A stretch of 17,517 nt of DNA, taken from NCBI GenBank assembly GCA_936941515.1, contig CAKZJI010000003.1, positions 1 through 17,517 on the forward strand, in the 5' to 3' direction. Positions 1 to 6,653 of this stretch are shown piece after piece. Numbering within the stretch: the stretch's first letter is position 1; the number at the start of each line of letters is the position of its first letter. Source of the DNA: an uncultured Propionibacteriaceae bacterium (GTDB taxonomy: Bacteria; Actinomycetota; Actinomycetes; Propionibacteriales; Propionibacteriaceae). Under the pieces are notes generated by a model. It saw only the letters and a list, made by a program, of their open reading frames with translations. It ran no database searches and was not told the origin of the DNA. Made by a program: the position numbers and the translations under genes.

Positions 1-89
1 GCACGGTCCTGGCGGTGCAGGTGCACCGCCAGCTCCAGGTGCTCGTCCTTGCGGGAGGCGTGCGTCGGCACGACGGGATCGGTGCTCAC
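1..89 (-). CDS. fni: Type 2 isopentenyl-diphosphate delta-isomerase, N-terminal fragment (runs off left edge)
   Basis: The minus strand from 89 reads GTG then S-T-D-P-V-V-P-T-H-A-S-R-K-D-E-H-L-E-L-A-V before leaving the window. The R-K-D-E-H-L-x-L-A motif near the N-terminus is a hallmark of the FMN-dependent type 2 IDI (Fni), which interconverts IPP and DMAPP. Only about 29 codons are visible. The GTG start at 89-87 overlaps the TGA stop of the phosphomevalonate kinase gene at 88-86, the same 4-base GTGA overlap seen at the other operon junctions. Position as the last gene of a mevalonate operon fits the call. The family assignment rests on this one motif plus context. Confidence 0.85.
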   Translation of the reverse strand, partial: MSTDPVVPTHASRKDEHLELAVHLHRQDR

Positions 90-1168
90 GACGTGGCCTC
101 GGGACGCGAGTAGACCGACAGGTCCAGGGGCTGGATGCCCGCCGCCCTCCACGCCGCGCACATGCCCTCCTCGTCGGTCTCGGGCAGGCACAGCGCGATG
201 CCGCAGTCCCCACCTCCGGCGCCCGAGCTCTTGGCCATCGCCCCATGCTCCTCGGCGATCTCCACGAGCCGCCGCAGCTGGGGGGTCTCGATGGCGATGC
301 CGCTCGTGCTGCTGAGATCCGACAGAAGGCGACGGTTTTCCTCAATCTGCCGTCGGACCCCCTGGGCGTCGTCCTCCTCGAAGGCCCGCATCAGGGCGCT
401 CAGGCAGGTCTCGCTGGCGCGGAGGAACGCCGCATAGTCGGCGTCACGGACGCCTCGGGTGTGTGCCTGGACGCCCGCGACCAGCCGTGGCGTGGATGCG
501 GGGGCCCCCGTCCATCCCACACGCAGGCTCAGGTGCGGCGGCGACAGCCGACGGATCCGCAGGTGCGGCCAGTCCATGCGCACGAGCTCCCCCACGCTGA
601 TGCGGCTGCGCAGCTGATGCAGCCACCAGCGGTCGGGGGAGGTGTAGCTGACCCATCCGGTGAAGGCGCTGGCCGCGATGTCACCTCCGGATCCGATGGG
701 CTGAACCGCCTCGCTGGCCAGCAGCGCCAGCTTGTACACGGCGAGGTCGTCCAGAGTCAGGTTGTAGAACCTGGCCAGGGCCCGCACGGTCGCGACGGTC
801 ACTGCGGAGGAGGAGCCCAGGCCGAGTTTGCGTCCACTGCCGTCATCCAGCTCGCTGGAGACATCCAGGTCGAAGAACCGCAGCGGACCGCCCGCCTCAC
901 GCACCATCTGCTCGACAAGTCGGATCGCCGAGACCACGTAGTCGTCGAACTGCTCCTCAACCTCCACCATGCCGTCCTCGGCACGCCGATACCAGGTCAG
1001 GGAGCGGGTCTCGTACAGGGCGGAGCTGATGCGACCGGCATGCTCGGCGGCGGTGATCCTGACGGTGATGAAACGGTCAACCGCCACCAGCACCGCCTGG
1101 TGTCCGGGTTCGACGACGGCGTACTCGCCCGCGATGTACAGCTTCCCTGGGGCGCTCTGCGAGATCAC
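86..1168 (-). CDS. mvaK2: Phosphomevalonate kinase
   Basis: A 360-residue GHMP-superfamily kinase that would phosphorylate 5-phosphomevalonate to 5-diphosphomevalonate with ATP in the cytoplasm. Visible motifs are the N-terminal APGKLYIAGEYAVV (residues 6-19), the ATP-binding loop KLGLGSSSAV (114-123) and the C-terminal glycine-rich motif KSSGAGGGDCGIAL (313-326). These are typical of bacterial phosphomevalonate kinases, and the length is normal. The start is GTG at 1168-1166, which overlaps the TGA of mvaD at 1167-1165, so translation is probably coupled. It is followed by another GTGA overlap into fni. I see no defect. Confidence 0.95.
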   Translation of the reverse strand: MISQSAPGKLYIAGEYAVVEPGHQAVLVAVDRFITVRITAAEHAGRISSALYETRSLTWYRRAEDGMVEVEEQFDDYVVSAIRLVEQMVREAGGPLRFFDLDVSSELDDGSGRKLGLGSSSAVTVATVRALARFYNLTLDDLAVYKLALLASEAVQPIGSGGDIAASAFTGWVSYTSPDRWWLHQLRSRISVGELVRMDWPHLRIRRLSPPHLSLRVGWTGAPASTPRLVAGVQAHTRGVRDADYAAFLRASETCLSALMRAFEEDDAQGVRRQIEENRRLLSDLSSTSGIAIETPQLRRLVEIAEEHGAMAKSSGAGGGDCGIALCLPETDEEGMCAAWRAAGIQPLDLSVYSRPEATS

Positions 1169-2148
1169 GCCACAACCTCCTCGACGCGCACACCTGCCCC
1201 GGAACGCCTGATTGACACCGCCGCGCCGGGCAGGCGCTCACGCAGAGCGTCGGCGACCTGCTCGGCGCTGCCTGCCTGGGTGAGGGCCTTCACGTTCGGT
1301 CCGGCATCAATCGTCGCCCAGACGGGGAGTCCCTCACCACGCATGTCGCGGATCGCATGCAGTGCCTCGACTGTCTGCGGCATCCAGTACATGATGCCGG
1401 GACGGGAGGCGATCATCGTGGCGTGCATCCCCAGCGCATTCGCCTCCACGACCTCCCCCAGGGCCGGCAGGTCACCGGAGCGCACCGCCACCAGCGCCGT
1501 TCGGAGATCCCCCCGGCTGGCCTCAACCCAGGCGGGGTACAGCGGCGAGGCGCTCATCGTCTCCCGCATGGCCTTCCTGCTGCTGATCGTCTTGCGCCGG
1601 TCGGAGACCACGGCCACGACCATGGCCAGGTCCAGGGCGGACTCGACGGGCTCCGCGTAGGAGGTGTCGTCGTCAACGCCGGCGTTCCACAGCACCAGGT
1701 CGCCGAAGATCGACCGCGTCGCCGAGCCGGAGCCGCGACGGGCCAGGCGGGAGAGGGCCCGGTCGTCGAGATGCAGACCGGCTGCGCGTGACGCGGCTGC
1801 GGCGAGCGCGGCGAAGCCCGCGGCGGAGCTCGCCAGGCCTGCGGCGAGCGGCACCGTGCTGGAGGAGGTGACGCTCGCCCTCGCAGTCTGCCCGGATAGC
1901 TCGCGCACTAGGTCGAGGAAGCGAGTCACCCTGGACAGCTGCGTCCCACCAGGTGACGAGCCGTTGATGGTCACCGCGTCCTCGCCGTCGCTGCCGCCGT
2001 CGAAGGAGACGGTGGTGGTCGTCCAGGTGTCATCGAGGGTCAGGGACAGGCTTGAGGTTGCGGGGATCGTCAGTGACTCATCCACCTTGCCCCAGTACTT
2101 GATCAGGGCGATATTGGTGTTTGCGCTTGCTGTTGCGGTGGGTGTCAC
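1165..2148 (-). CDS. mvaD: Diphosphomevalonate decarboxylase
   Basis: A 327-residue GHMP-family enzyme that uses ATP to decarboxylate 5-diphosphomevalonate to isopentenyl diphosphate. The N-terminal NIALIKYWGK (12-21), the nucleotide loop around PLAAGLASSAAGFAAL (100-115), ARRGSGSATRSIFG (136-149) and TIDAGPNVK (279-287, with the expected catalytic Asp281) are all intact. The start is GTG at 2148-2146, overlapping the TGA of the mevalonate kinase gene by four bases (GTGA). The gene ends in another GTGA overlap with mvaK2. Length is normal for the bacterial family. Confidence 0.96.
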   Translation of the reverse strand: MTPTATASANTNIALIKYWGKVDESLTIPATSSLSLTLDDTWTTTTVSFDGGSDGEDAVTINGSSPGGTQLSRVTRFLDLVRELSGQTARASVTSSSTVPLAAGLASSAAGFAALAAAASRAAGLHLDDRALSRLARRGSGSATRSIFGDLVLWNAGVDDDTSYAEPVESALDLAMVVAVVSDRRKTISSRKAMRETMSASPLYPAWVEASRGDLRTALVAVRSGDLPALGEVVEANALGMHATMIASRPGIMYWMPQTVEALHAIRDMRGEGLPVWATIDAGPNVKALTQAGSAEQVADALRERLPGAAVSIRRSGAGVRVEEVVA

Positions 2149-3107
2149 TCACTTACCTCGCTGATACGCATCCGATAGGTCCATGTGGCGGGCGCCCCCG
2201 CGTGCCGCAGGGCGGAGCTGACCTGCTCCGCCGAGTTGACGCTGTCCGCGAGCGCGATCATGCATCCGCCGAGCCCTCCCCCGGTGAGTTTCGCGCCCAG
2301 CGCCCCGGCCTGGCGAGCGGCGTCGGTGAGCTGGTCGAGGATCGGGAGGCTCAGGCCGAGTTCCCTCAGCGTCGTGTGCCCCTGGTTCATGGCTGCTCCC
2401 AGGGTCGGTGCGTCGCCGTCGCGCAGCGCCGTGATCGCGGTCTGCGTGAGTGTCCCGAGGCTGTCGATGAGCGGGCCGACGGCAGCGGTGTCCGCCTCGT
2501 AGCGGCGACGCAGTCCCCCGACGGCCTCCCGGGTGCTGCCGTGGACTCCCGAGTCGGCGATGACGAGGTGGGCGTCGTCGATGTGTTGGCTGATGGGGCG
2601 CATCTCGCCGCCTTGGAAGCGTATGGGTGAGGGGGAGCTGGTGGCTGCCGCGTCGAGTCCGGATGGTCTTCCGTGCGCGACCTGCTCGGCCAGCTGCGTG
2701 AGGTCGAACAGCTCAGCCGGGGTGGCCTCGCGCTGGCGGGCGTCCAGGATGGCGCGGATGACCGCGCCGGCTGCGGCCGCGGAGGATCCCAGTCCGCGTT
2801 CGTGGGGGAAGTCGCTGTGGGTGGTGATTTCGAAGGACTGCTCACGGCAGTCCGCGAACTCCCGGGCCGCTTCGAAGGCGCGCACGACGCAGGCGAAGCG
2901 GGGGCCGCTGTCGTCCATGGGGCCGTGGTAGCCGAGGCTGCTCAGCGTCGAGGGGCCTGTGGTGGGCTTCGCGGATGCCCGCATGTGAAGGTCGTGCAGC
3001 GGGACTGCCACTGCGGGGTGCCCGTACACGACGGAATGCTCGCCCAGGAGGATGGCCTTCGCCCAGGTGCGGCCCTGTCCCTCTCGGACGGAGGAGTACC
3101 TTGCCAT
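2145..3107 (-). CDS. mvk: Mevalonate kinase
   Basis: A 320-residue GHMP kinase and first gene of the operon. It phosphorylates mevalonate to 5-phosphomevalonate. Motif 1 KAILLGEHSVVYG is at 17-29, the ATP loop GLGSSAAAAG at 105-114, the HGRPSGLDAAAT segment at 145-156 holds the expected catalytic Asp152, and motif 3 KLTGGGLGGC is at 273-282. The ATG at 3107-3105 is preceded by an AAGGAAAG ribosome binding site. It is transcribed away from the amino-acid permease gene. The upstream acetyl-CoA/HMG-CoA part of the pathway is not in the window. Confidence 0.95.
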   Translation of the reverse strand: MARYSSVREGQGRTWAKAILLGEHSVVYGHPAVAVPLHDLHMRASAKPTTGPSTLSSLGYHGPMDDSGPRFACVVRAFEAAREFADCREQSFEITTHSDFPHERGLGSSAAAAGAVIRAILDARQREATPAELFDLTQLAEQVAHGRPSGLDAAATSSPSPIRFQGGEMRPISQHIDDAHLVIADSGVHGSTREAVGGLRRRYEADTAAVGPLIDSLGTLTQTAITALRDGDAPTLGAAMNQGHTTLRELGLSLPILDQLTDAARQAGALGAKLTGGGLGGCMIALADSVNSAEQVSSALRHAGAPATWTYRMRISEVSE

Positions 3108-3196
3108 TTCTTTCCTTGCCTGTGGCCCAGGAACGTGGCTGCGGTGATCTGGGCTGGGTTAAAAAGATGTCTGGTGCGCCGTGCAGCATGTCAGCG

Positions 3197-3231
3197 CGTG
3201 GTGGCGCTGTAGGCCTCCACCACGTTAACGT
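3197..3231. repeat. Inverted repeat plus adjoining palindrome in the mvk/permease divergent region
   Basis: CGTGGTGG (3197-3204) and CCACCACG (3217-3224) form a perfect 8-bp inverted repeat around 12 bases. The 10-bp palindrome ACGTTAACGT (3222-3231) directly follows and overlaps it. The pair lies about 90-125 bp upstream of mvk and about 200 bp upstream of the permease gene. It could be an operator or a leader hairpin for the mevalonate operon. I found no clear -35/-10 pair for mvk in the 329-bp gap 3108-3436. Apart from this repeat and the permease promoter, I see nothing else there. Confidence 0.4.
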
Positions 3232-3398
3232 CTGCTCATATGCGAATAGTTCCCCAAAGCTGCTGATAATCCTCAAATTCTCGTTATTGGTTTTGGCTGT
3301 GGGCTTTGCCGAGCGTATCGGCCCCATCTGGCCAGCCGCAAGTTCACCCAGGCCCCCTCAGCTGGCCTCCAACCGGCTTCCTGTGGGCGTGACGACCA

Positions 3399-3429
3399 TG
3401 GACAGAGGCATCCACCAAGACCGTATAGT
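3399..3429 (+). promoter_or_regulatory. Predicted promoter of the amino-acid permease gene (leaderless)
   Basis: TGGACA (3399-3404) matches the -35 consensus at five of six bases. TATAGT (3424-3429) is a good -10, with a slightly long 19-base spacer. The -10 ends seven bases before the ATG at 3437, so transcription should begin at or next to the start codon. This gives a leaderless mRNA, which explains why no Shine-Dalgarno sequence is seen. The promoter is read from sequence only. Confidence 0.5.
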
Positions 3430-3436
3430 GACGCCC

Positions 3437-4795
3437 ATGCCTGCCACATCAACCGGCTTGAAGGCCTCCATGCGACCCCGTCACCTGGTGATGATGAGCC
3501 TGGGATCAGCCATCGGGGCCGGGTTGTTCGTGGGTTCCGGTGTCGGCATAGCAGCTGCGGGGCCGTCGGTGCTGCTGGCCTATCTGATCGCGGGTCTCAT
3601 CATCCTGGCGGTGATGAGGATGCTGGCGGAGATGGTGGCAGCCGACCCGAACCCGGGTGCGTTCTCGTATTACGCGGGCAAGGCCATGGGGCGACCCGCC
3701 GCATTCGCATTGGGCTGGCTGTGGTGGATCGAGTTCTGCCTGGTGGTGGCCGCGGAGGCAACAGCCGCGGCGCAGTACCTGAACGGGATCTTCCCGGCGA
3801 CGCCGCCATGGGTCTTCGCGTTGATCGCCATGGTCGCGTTCACCGCAAGCAATCTCGTGCATGTGGGCAGCTTCGGTGAGCTGGAGTTCTGGTTCGCGCT
3901 CATCAAGGTGGGCTTCGTCGTCGGGTTCCTCATCCTGGGGGTCGCCTTCCTGCTGGGGCTCACCTCCGGCGCCTCCCCCGGACTGCACAACGTCGTGGAT
4001 GCGCCGTTCATGCCGAAGGGGATCAGCGGGGTCGCGGGTGCGCTGCTGGTGGTGATCTTCGCATTCGGGGGCATTGAGCTGATGGCTGTCGCGGCCGCCG
4101 AGACCGCGGATCCGCGACGCAGCGTCGCCAAAGCCGTTCGCACCATCTTGTGGCGGATCCTGCTGTTCTACATGGGTGCGGTGACGGTGATGCTGCTGGC
4201 ACTGCCCTGGGACAGTCCCGAGATTGAGAAGGCCCCGTTCGTCGCCGTGCTGAACACGGCGGGCTTCCCCGCTCTGGCAGCGGCGATCGCGGTGGTGATC
4301 ATTCTGGCCCTGCTCTCGTCGCTCAACGCGAATCTCTACGGGGCGTCACGGATGATCTTCTCCCTGGCGGAGCGGGGCATGGCCCCCGCCGCGCTGCATC
4401 GCACCACCTCTCGCGGGGTTCCAGTCAGCAGCGTTCTGGCGACATCGGTGTTCGGGTTCGTCGCCGTGGCACTCAACTACTTCTGGGGCGAGGCGGTGCT
4501 GAAGGCCCTGCTGAACATCGTCGGCTCAACCCTGATTGTCACCTGGATCGCGATCATCGTCTCCCATCTGGTGCTGCGTCGCCGGGCGGAACGCGACGGA
4601 GCCGACCTGCCCCTGAGGATGTGGTGCTTCCCGTACCTGTCATGGGTGACGTTGGCGGCGCTGCTGGGCGTCGTCGTCCTCGGCTACACCGTCCCAGAGG
4701 TCGCGGCACAGCTGAGCACCACCTTCCTGCTGACTGCGGCACTGTACGTCGTCGGCTGGCTACTGGAGCGTCGCCGCGCATCCTCCACGACATGA
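3437..4795 (+). CDS. Amino-acid permease, APC superfamily (AAT-like)
   Basis: A 452-residue integral membrane protein with about twelve hydrophobic segments. The N-terminus MRPRHLVMMSLGSAIGAGLF carries the G-S-A-I-G-A-G-L-F motif of TM1 in amino acid/proton symporters such as GabP, AnsP, ProY and CycA. Next come a PSVLLAYLIAG segment and the ML-A-E-M region with N-P-G-A-F-S-Y-Y-A of TM2-3. The substrate cannot be told from sequence. The open frame continues far upstream to 2975, but that part is antisense to mvk and lacks family similarity. ATG 3437 fits the family N-terminus and the promoter placement; ATG 3398 is an alternative with 13 extra residues. The gene stands alone and is divergent from the mevalonate operon. 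Confidence 0.88.
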   Translation: MPATSTGLKASMRPRHLVMMSLGSAIGAGLFVGSGVGIAAAGPSVLLAYLIAGLIILAVMRMLAEMVAADPNPGAFSYYAGKAMGRPAAFALGWLWWIEFCLVVAAEATAAAQYLNGIFPATPPWVFALIAMVAFTASNLVHVGSFGELEFWFALIKVGFVVGFLILGVAFLLGLTSGASPGLHNVVDAPFMPKGISGVAGALLVVIFAFGGIELMAVAAAETADPRRSVAKAVRTILWRILLFYMGAVTVMLLALPWDSPEIEKAPFVAVLNTAGFPALAAAIAVVIILALLSSLNANLYGASRMIFSLAERGMAPAALHRTTSRGVPVSSVLATSVFGFVAVALNYFWGEAVLKALLNIVGSTLIVTWIAIIVSHLVLRRRAERDGADLPLRMWCFPYLSWVTLAALLGVVVLGYTVPEVAAQLSTTFLLTAALYVVGWLLERRRASSTT

Positions 4796-4934
4796 CCCCA
4801 TGGCCCGGGCATCTGCGACAAAAGAACTGGCAGTCCATGCGAGCTGCCGGAAGCCCCCCGACAGACACAATGCCATCGCCATGACACCACGCCTCAACAC
4901 GCTCCGCTCTAAGAGCGCTCCTCAAACGTGAATC

Positions 4935-4979
4935 TTGACATACCCCACCCCCTGAGCACAGTGGTTCATTACACTGAAC
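4935..4979 (+). promoter_or_regulatory. Promoter-like and dyad sequences before the hchA remnant
   Basis: A perfect -35 hexamer TTGACA lies at 4935-4940, and TACACT at 4970-4975 resembles a -10, but the 29-base gap between them is too long for one promoter. The dyad GTTCA-N6-TGAAC (4964-4979) surrounds the -10-like box and could be a regulator site. A short dyad CGCTCT-A-AGAGCG lies just upstream at 4905-4917. The rest of 4796-5061 shows nothing I can name. Confidence 0.25.
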
Positions 4980-5061
4980 ACGTCAGTCATTGATTCCATC
5001 ATCAACAGCGCATGCAATGCCCTCGCCGGAGGGTCATTGATGCGCAGTGAGGAGAAAAGTC

Positions 5062-5304
5062 ATGCCTGTCGCGCAGTGGATGCACGTCTCCAAGCGTTAT
5101 CCCGACGCCAAGAACCTGCCCGGCCAGCTGGAGTGGCTGCTGGGCAAGAAGCTCACCGAGCAGGGCCTGACGGTGGTCAACGACGGCATGAGCGGCCAAG
5201 TCCACAGGGACCGCAAGCTCATCACCGGCGACAGCCCCCTGGCTGCCAACGCCCTGGGACGCCTGGCGGTGGAGACCCTGACGGGCAAGCCCTACAGCGC
5301 CTGA
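5062..5304 (+). pseudogene. hchA: C-terminal remnant of HchA/Hsp31-type glyoxalase III / protein deglycase
   Basis: The 80-residue frame starting [18 protein letters not shown] contains, from about residue 19 on, the C-terminal end of HchA (Hsp31, DJ-1/PfpI superfamily). The [26 protein letters not shown] and [14 protein letters not shown] segments line up closely with the end of E. coli HchA. The family protein is about 280 residues. This piece lacks the region holding the Glu86/Cys185/His186 active-site residues of the E. coli enzyme, so it cannot be an active glyoxalase. The ATG has a strong GAGGAG Shine-Dalgarno at 5049-5054. A deletion may have joined an original start region to the C-terminus, or the short product may still be made. 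The frame has no internal stop. Confidence 0.75.
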
Positions 5305-5340
5305 GCATCGCCAGATAATCACCAGCTCTGCCGTCGCCCT

Positions 5341-5417
5341 GTGCACGAAACGCCGCTCCGCGTCCCAGTGCCGTCGCCACTGTTCGGCCCCTGCGCCGCA
5401 GGCGGCGTTTCATGCAC
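5341..5417. repeat. 77-bp inverted-repeat element with internal hairpins
   Basis: GTGCACGAAACGCCGC (5341-5356) pairs with GCGGCGTTTCATGCAC (5402-5417) at 15 of 16 positions. In minus-strand RNA the odd pair is a G-U wobble, so the stem would be complete. Inside lie two smaller dyads, CAGTG-N7-CACTG (5366-5382) and CTGC-GCC-GCAG (5391-5401), giving a three-way-junction shape. It begins 36 bp after the hchA remnant. It could be a terminator-like structure, a small palindromic mobile element or a structured RNA. No U-run follows on either strand. Confidence 0.5.
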
Positions 5418-5452
5418 GCTGTTTACCCGCTGCTCACCCTGCTGCAATGCAA

Positions 5453-5488
5453 CCGACGCCAAAGCTCATGCAGCCGACGCCAAAGCTC
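5453..5488. repeat. Short tandem direct repeat, 21-bp period
   Basis: CCGACGCCAAAGCTC occurs at 5453-5467 and again at 5474-5488, with six different bases between. It lies in the non-coding stretch between the hchA remnant and the tRNA gene. No function is evident. Confidence 0.6.
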
Positions 5489-5513
5489 CGGAACGGGGCC
5501 GAGCAATCGCCCT

Positions 5514-5548
5514 AAAACGGGGAGAGCCCCCGGATCTCCGGGGGCTCT
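5514..5548 (-). terminator. Rho-independent-like terminator of the tRNA-Ser gene
   Basis: AGAGCCCCCGG (5523-5533) and CCGGGGGCTCT (5538-5548) form a perfect 11-bp stem with the four-base loop ATCT. On the minus strand it is followed after five bases by TTTT (5517-5514). The stem begins one base after the encoded CCA of the tRNA, so it should end transcription right behind it. Confidence 0.75.
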
Positions 5549-5549
5549 G

Positions 5550-5637
5550 TGGCGGTGACGGTGGGATTTGAACCCACGGTGGCTTGCACCACACTCGCTT
5601 TCGAGGCGAGCTCTTTCGGCCGCTCAGACACGTCACC
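5550..5637 (-). tRNA. tRNA-Ser (anticodon CGA), CCA encoded
   Basis: On the minus strand the 7-bp acceptor arms are GGTGACG (5637-5631) and CGTCACC (5560-5554), then discriminator G (5553) and encoded CCA (5552-5550). The anticodon arm CTCGC-CTCGAAA-GCGAG gives anticodon CGA, reading codon UCG. A long variable arm (around GTGGTGCAAGCCAC) is typical of serine tRNAs. The T arm is GTGGG-TTCAAAT-CCCAC. The D arm has the short TCT/AGA stem and a GCGGCC loop. All elements look intact. Confidence 0.96.
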
Positions 5638-5644
5638 GCCGACG

Positions 5645-5672
5645 ATCTTAGCCCCGAACACCACGAGCACAA
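5645..5672 (-). promoter_or_regulatory. Predicted promoter of tRNA-Ser
   Basis: On the minus strand TTGTGC (5672-5667) and TAAGAT (5650-5645) are separated by 16 bases. The -10 ends seven bases before the mature tRNA 5' end at 5637, so the primary transcript would have almost no 5' leader. Confidence 0.5.
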
Positions 5673-5875
5673 AATGAAGGAGACCCACACGCAGCCCGTG
5701 CGGGCAGGGGTCCGTACGTACCCGGCTTCCTGGGAGCACACGACACGGACGTGACGGGTAGCGGCTTGATGCTCTGAAACAGGAGAGGTCTCGTGGCCAG
5801 GCGAGGGAGTCGAGGAGCCCTGTGATGCACACACCCCTGCCTGCTTGGGGATTTCACATGATTCTCGTCGCGGGG

Positions 5876-5904
5876 TTGACACCCGAATCAAGAACAGTTA
5901 CTAT
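5876..5904 (+). promoter_or_regulatory. Consensus sigma-A promoter upstream of the small lipoprotein gene
   Basis: A perfect TTGACA (5876-5881) is followed after exactly 17 bases by TACTAT (5899-5904). The predicted transcription start is near 5911, giving a leader of about 140 nt before the ATG at 6051. Nothing else was seen between the tRNA promoter and here (5673-5875). Confidence 0.7.
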
Positions 5905-5923
5905 TTGAAATAATTTATTTCAA
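5905..5923. promoter_or_regulatory. Perfect 19-bp palindrome at the transcription start, probable operator
   Basis: TTGAAATA-ATT-TATTTCAA is a perfect 8-bp inverted repeat with a three-base centre. It abuts the TACTAT -10 box and covers the predicted start site. That is where a repressor would block initiation. It is strikingly AT-rich against the surrounding DNA. No regulator gene is in the window. Confidence 0.55.
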
Positions 5924-5931
5924 CATATCAT

Positions 5932-5980
5932 CTCCCAGATAAAATGCATGAGCATCTCGCGCAGCTCATGGAGATGGGAG
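5932..5980 (+). other. Nested stem-loop in the 5' leader of the small lipoprotein mRNA
   Basis: CTCCCA (5932-5937) pairs with TGGGAG (5975-5980). Inside it CATGAGC (5947-5953) pairs with GCTCATG (5964-5970) around a ten-base loop. The same stretch can encode a 20-codon frame from ATG 5944 to TGA 6004-6006, without a visible Shine-Dalgarno. Whether the structure controls translation is unknown. Confidence 0.35.
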
Positions 5981-6050
5981 TGCATCGGACCTGCGGCAGA
6001 GCATGAGGTTTGCGACTCTTGCCACATCCCCACGTCTGAGGAGGCTATAA

Positions 6051-6476
6051 ATGAACGATTTTCGACGGATGGCTGTATTCGCTGCCTTTCTGGGCGTGGC
6101 CACACTGGGAGCATCGTGTTCTGGGAGCATACCCGCCGACCCCAGCCCGTCAGGCGAGAACAGCACGACAGCGAGCGCATCTCCATTCAGCAATACCGAC
6201 ACCCCCCAACCCTCACCTCAGGGGTCACACCTGTTGGGGCGGGTGTTGAACGAGAGTGGCGACCCGGTGGAAGGCTGCCTCATCCACATCGAAGGGGATT
6301 CGAATGAGTATGCGATCGTCAGCAGCACTGATGGAAAATTCGATATGGATATCCCATCGGGGCAGCAGACCTTGATCCTCACCTGCGATTCGGAGCGGTA
6401 CACAGAGACCAGCGTCACCATCGAGGCACCAAAAAACGAAGAGTTCTCACAGGACTTCACAGTCCAGGCGCGATAA
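6051..6476 (+). CDS. Small secreted lipoprotein with carboxypeptidase-regulatory-like domain
   Basis: A 141-residue protein with a lipoprotein signal peptide: MNDFRR, a hydrophobic core, then the lipobox LGASC with Cys23. Residues 24-60 are a Ser/Thr/Pro-rich linker, as expected for a surface tether. From about residue 61, HLLGRVLNESGDPVEGCLIH, a TDGKFDMDIPSG turn and a final FTVQAR strand match the beta-sandwich pattern of carboxypeptidase-regulatory-like (CarboxypepD_reg/Cna-B-like) domains. Such domains usually mediate binding, not catalysis. The ATG has a strong GAGGAGG site at 6038-6044. It lies behind a consensus promoter with a palindromic operator. The protease gene follows after 177 bp and may share the transcript. 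The exact role is unknown. Confidence 0.8.
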   Translation: MNDFRRMAVFAAFLGVATLGASCSGSIPADPSPSGENSTTASASPFSNTDTPQPSPQGSHLLGRVLNESGDPVEGCLIHIEGDSNEYAIVSSTDGKFDMDIPSGQQTLILTCDSERYTETSVTIEAPKNEEFSQDFTVQAR

Positions 6477-6653
6477 TCAGCGTATCTCCTCACGCAGGAC
6501 ACACCGATGCGACACAAACAACACTGCCGCCAACAATAGATTCAGCAGCAAAAGAACCAGCAAGGCCTAGAGTTTGATTCCTTGCTCACGACTCGGCACG
6601 CATCCACGCGACCGGGTTGACCACAACAAAAACAAAAAAGAAAGGAAAAGGAA

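Noticed and set aside
245..1660. 471-residue open frame on the plus strand
   Set aside because: It lies antisense to mvaK2 and mvaD, which show full sets of family motifs, and its translation is low-complexity without any recognisable domain.
2975..3436. 154-residue N-terminal extension of the amino-acid permease frame
   Set aside because: The extension is antisense to mvk, has no family similarity, and a promoter-like -10 lies just before ATG 3437.
5341..5640. tRNA-Ser gene as an integration site for a genomic island
   Set aside because: No duplicated tRNA 3' end and no integrase gene were seen in the window, so there is no evidence for site-specific integration.
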